NCBI GenBank assembly: GCA_014843695.1
Contig: CM026397.1
Span: 37,955,952-38,019,951, forward strand
From: Archivesica marissinica
Taxonomy: Eukaryota > Mollusca > Bivalvia > Venerida > Vesicomyidae
Reading direction: 5' to 3'
DNA length: 64,000 bases
The notes under the pieces were generated by a model, which had not been told where the DNA came from, searched no databases, and saw only the letters and a list, made by a program, of their open reading frames with translations. This document shows, in pieces, positions 54,877-64,000 of this stretch. Each line of letters opens with the position of its first letter. Within the stretch, counting starts at the first letter, position 1. The translations under genes were made by a program, and so were the position numbers.

Positions 54877-56460
54877 ATAGAGGATTTGATTTTGTGAGTG
54901 GAGGATTGGAGTTAATATTTCTGTCTGTTTGTAAAGTGTCACATTCATTTCAGAGGCAATTCGTCCATCCGTAAATCTGATACTGAAGAGTTGCTCTCCA
55001 TTTCCAACACCTGTCACAAACTAATTAGTTACAGTATTTTGACTACATGTGTATATATGAATCCCCTATATATATATATATAGATGTGCTTACATGTACC
55101 TCTGTTGTACACAATGCTATATGTTAGGAGTGGTTAGAAATTGTATATATAATGTCCATTTCTCATAGATGAAAGAAGCACACCCCTGCACTGGGATTGA
55201 CCACCATGACTAGGCCTTGAACCGATTTCCCCTAAATTGGAATCACTTCCTCCTGGACCAACCTTCTAAATACCCACAAAGTTTCATCAAAATTCATCCT
55301 CAACTCTTTAAAGTAATATTGCTAGCGCACAGACAGACACACTCAGGCAAAAGCAATGGTGGTTTAACATTATAAGAATGAAATAATATACACACAACTA
55401 ATGAACATAATATACATACATCCAGGGCCACGAGAAACTGAATGAATATTTTACTATATTGTTTACGCTGCAGGAGCATCACTTAGCAAGCAAGGCAAGC
55501 GCATGTCTACACAACCGTGTATTGCTAGAATAGTATGATACTGTCTAAGACTATAAACCTTTCTGATTCAGATTCAATCAGTCTTCCAGAAATCAATAGA
55601 ACTGTCAGACAAAATATCTTTCAGTCAGTCAAAATAAATTGGAATTTTCGGCGTTGTTCAATCATTTTTTGTCTGACCCGTGTCAGACATGTTCTGGCAA
55701 AGTTTCATGAAGACAGTAAAATATAGCATAAACCTTTATGCCGCTGCGCAGATTCAGTGTAAGATATATACCATAAACTTTCCGCTGAATGAATTTAATA
55801 CCGTGTAGCTAGTTGGTTGCTCCCTCTACATACACTAAGTTTCCAGGGGAAAATGTGCAACTTTGAATATACATGTATGTTGGTTGCTCCCGCTACATAC
55901 ACTAAGTTTCCAGGAAACAAATGTGCAAGCCTGGTCGTTGTGGCATTAAGGCAGCTATAGAGTATCAGATTTACATGTAGTATCAGATGATTTCACCATG
56001 ATTTCATCCTATATTATATTGTGTGAGCATGAGCAAGCACGCATAACTATGACTATGTTTCACTTGATCTATTCGATAGAGCATGGGCGTATTGACGGTT
56101 TTGACATTGGGCACTGTTTGCCGATACATGTCCCAAATACTAATCTTCGTCTTCATGCCGCATTGCTGTTAATAAAAATAGAAATGGTTCCTCTATAAAC
56201 TGTTCAATTCTGTGATGTATAATTATTGGGGCATCCAGAGATACTCCAGATACTGCCCCAATATTTGATATTGGGTAATCCATGATCGGACTAGTCGTTA
56301 ATACGTTATACCAGGATTATTATCCGCATATGTATAGCATAATTATAAAGTACCCATGTAGTTTGCAAGTTCTAGACAGAACTGCGGATAAATGCAGATT
56401 TTTGTCCAGACCCAGCCGAGCACTTTACATTTGCATGATTTAATTATTGATACAATGTTA
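54877..56460. other. Intergenic DNA
   Basis: No gene supported. Two copies of GTTGGTTGCTCC(C)(T/G)CTACATACAC plus TAAGTTTCCAGG lie at about 55812-55915, and a short (TA)n at 55068-55084. Confidence 0.4.
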
Positions 56461-56463
56461 CGC

Positions 56464-56690
56464 GGAACCTCCGTTGCGTAATGGATACAGTGGTCGCCCT
56501 GTAACTGAGAGGTGAGTTCAAGCCACGTCGGAACCGCGGTGTGGTGTCTATAGGCAAGACACACTAAACCCACATTGCCTCTTCTCTCTCCCTCAATGTC
56601 ATGGATTTGATCAGGAATAATGTCTCTAGAGCGATTTAATCTGGTGTAAGAACTTGTTTCACAATAAAGCTGATATAGATTTGTACAATC
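56464..56690 (+). repeat. SINE B-related copy with a different head
   Basis: Head GGAACCTCCGTTGCGTAATG and GAGGTGAGTTCAAGCC differ from family B, but the body (ACATTGCCTCTTCTCTCTCC, GATCAGGAATAATGTC) and tail (GTAAGAACTTGTTTC) match. A mosaic or sister family. Confidence 0.7.
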
Positions 56691-57009
56691 CTATAAAATT
56701 CCAAGCTTGTACAGATAGTGAAATGCATGTACAGAATATGTCTAGAATATATGAGAAGGTTTGAATGCTATAGATTGTTGTATGTAGCTGGTGTGTGTTA
56801 CAGTGCTGGGCCATGTGAGGCTTATCAGTTGATAATCTACTCTATCACTCACACACCACATCTTGTCTGATCTGCAGTAGAAATATTTATCTTTGCTCAT
56901 CCCAACTTGTATATACTTGTGAATAGAAGCTCTTTAAAGGTGTGAAAAGCGGTATTTTTATGTAGATAATTACTGATAATATTTTGACATAATAGTGTAT
57001 AATATATAC

Positions 57010-57010
57010 C

Positions 57011-57046
<36 letters not shown>
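57010..57046. repeat. (TA)n microsatellite
   Basis: About 17 TA dinucleotides. A GGGGGGGGGGGG run lies at about 57159-57171. Confidence 0.97.
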
Positions 57047-57048
<2 letters not shown>

Positions 57049-57666
57049 TGCTTTTTCAAGAACCGACTGGCGTACATACTGTGTACTTGTTTGGGAATTG
57101 ACAGTGGGATATGTTCAGTATTTGGTATTATAATATATGGCACGGGTGTCGCTAACTGGGGGGGGGGGGGGCAGGTTCCAAATCGTAACACAAACTTAGT
57201 TGGTAAACAACTACCCGATGTTTGCCCGACACCGATGGCCATTTCACCCACACCCTCAAATGAAATGTTTGGCTTAGTTAGGACATGTACATGATCTGTA
57301 CTGATTGGTTTGTGTAATCTCCTTTATCTATGTTAGACATGGCTTGATTGATGGTCTTACTGTATGTTTAATTTTGGTTTAGGGATGGGACGTGGCCAAT
57401 AGTCTGCCAGTATGTGTTTGCTGTACAGAATAAATGTGATAGACTACCTAAACCACCTCTAGAATTGATCTCAGAGCAAGTAAATGTAACAACTATATAG
57501 TGAAGTTGTGCTCACACAACCCATTCGTGCCTCACACCGTGACCCCAGTACCCATATGATAGCGACACCCGTGCATGACATTTATGCTGTTTACTCAAAT
57601 CTTGAATCCTAGATGTTACAGCATTGATACTAGTTGGGTTGTACCTAACAGGATTCGTTTCAGCAT

Positions 57667-57830
57667 TACAGTCAAACCCGTCTTAAGCAGCCAGCCTAGG
57701 GGATAACAGAAAGTGGCTGCTTAGCACAGGTGGCTGCTTAACAGAGGTGAAATGTATAATAAAACAACAGATTGGAAATAAGGAAACTGGCTGCTTAATG
57801 GAGGTGACCGCTAACACAGGTTGGACTGTA
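57667..57830. mobile_element. MITE family H, copy 2
   Basis: TACAGTCAAACCCGTCTTAA to CTAACACAGGTTGGACTGTA, outer TA at both ends; interior GTGGCTGCTTAGCACAGG. Only about 50 bp upstream of the ELAV exon acceptor. Confidence 0.82.
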
Positions 57831-57849
57831 TGCCAATAATAATGTATGA

Positions 57850-63830
<5,981 letters not shown>

Positions 63831-64000
63831 GTAAGCATGCCTGTCACCATTTAGTTGGCTTCCGTCTACACCTCAAGGCTGCCCCCCACCATCTTATATA
63901 CAGCTCGCTTTCTCAGCTCTATGCATCAGCTGCAGACAGATAATACAGTAAAAACTGGTTATAAATAATTAATTGAACGTGCTTTAACATGCATACACAT

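Overview
This is animal nuclear DNA: interrupted genes with GT..AG introns, heavy minisatellite content, several tRNA-derived SINE families, MITEs and decayed DNA transposons. The repeat style and the two host genes suggest a lophotrochozoan, most likely a bivalve mollusc. That placement is an inference, not something read directly. No rRNA gene, CRISPR array, operon or bacterial gene was seen.

Two host genes are supported. On the minus strand, from about 37.49 kb down to 19.02 kb, eight phase-compatible exons encode the first ~315 residues of a cytosolic carboxypeptidase 6 (AGBL4/CCP6) orthologue. They include the zinc-binding HPGE segment and the DLNRHW segment; the remaining C-terminal exons are not in the window. 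On the plus strand, exons at 57883-58129 and 63727-63830 encode the N-terminus and RRM1 of a neuronal ELAV/Hu-type RNA-binding protein. The genes are head to head, about 20 kb apart. From memory, human AGBL4 and ELAVL4 have the same arrangement on chromosome 1p33, so this may be very old microsynteny.

Layout: 1-2485, 26-bp minisatellite with a long (AC)n tract; 3.6-5.4 kb, 17-bp minisatellite; 5.5-7.5 kb, SINE and MITE copies; 8.4-12.7 kb, an inverted-repeat-ended DNA transposon with a broken minus-strand gene, sitting inside a ~59-bp minisatellite; 13.6-19.0 kb, a 38/47-bp array touching AGBL4 exon 8; 19-37.5 kb, AGBL4 exons in introns full of SINEs, MITEs and arrays; 36.6-37.3 kb, a tandem cluster of tRNA-like units; 37.5-57.9 kb, intergenic DNA with few recognisable features except a 3.36-kb hAT element at 51.27-54.63 kb, whose transposase is invaded by an in-frame 27-bp minisatellite; 57.9-64 kb, the ELAV gene, with a MITE whose right end has become a ten-copy array.

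The most unusual point is the 5.4-kb array starting exactly at the 5' splice site of AGBL4 exon 8. Nearly every unit carries the same GATGAA|GTAAGT donor context in the sense orientation, so the pre-mRNA would contain on the order of a hundred consensus donor sites in tandem.

SINE names A-D and element names E-P below are labels for this window only.
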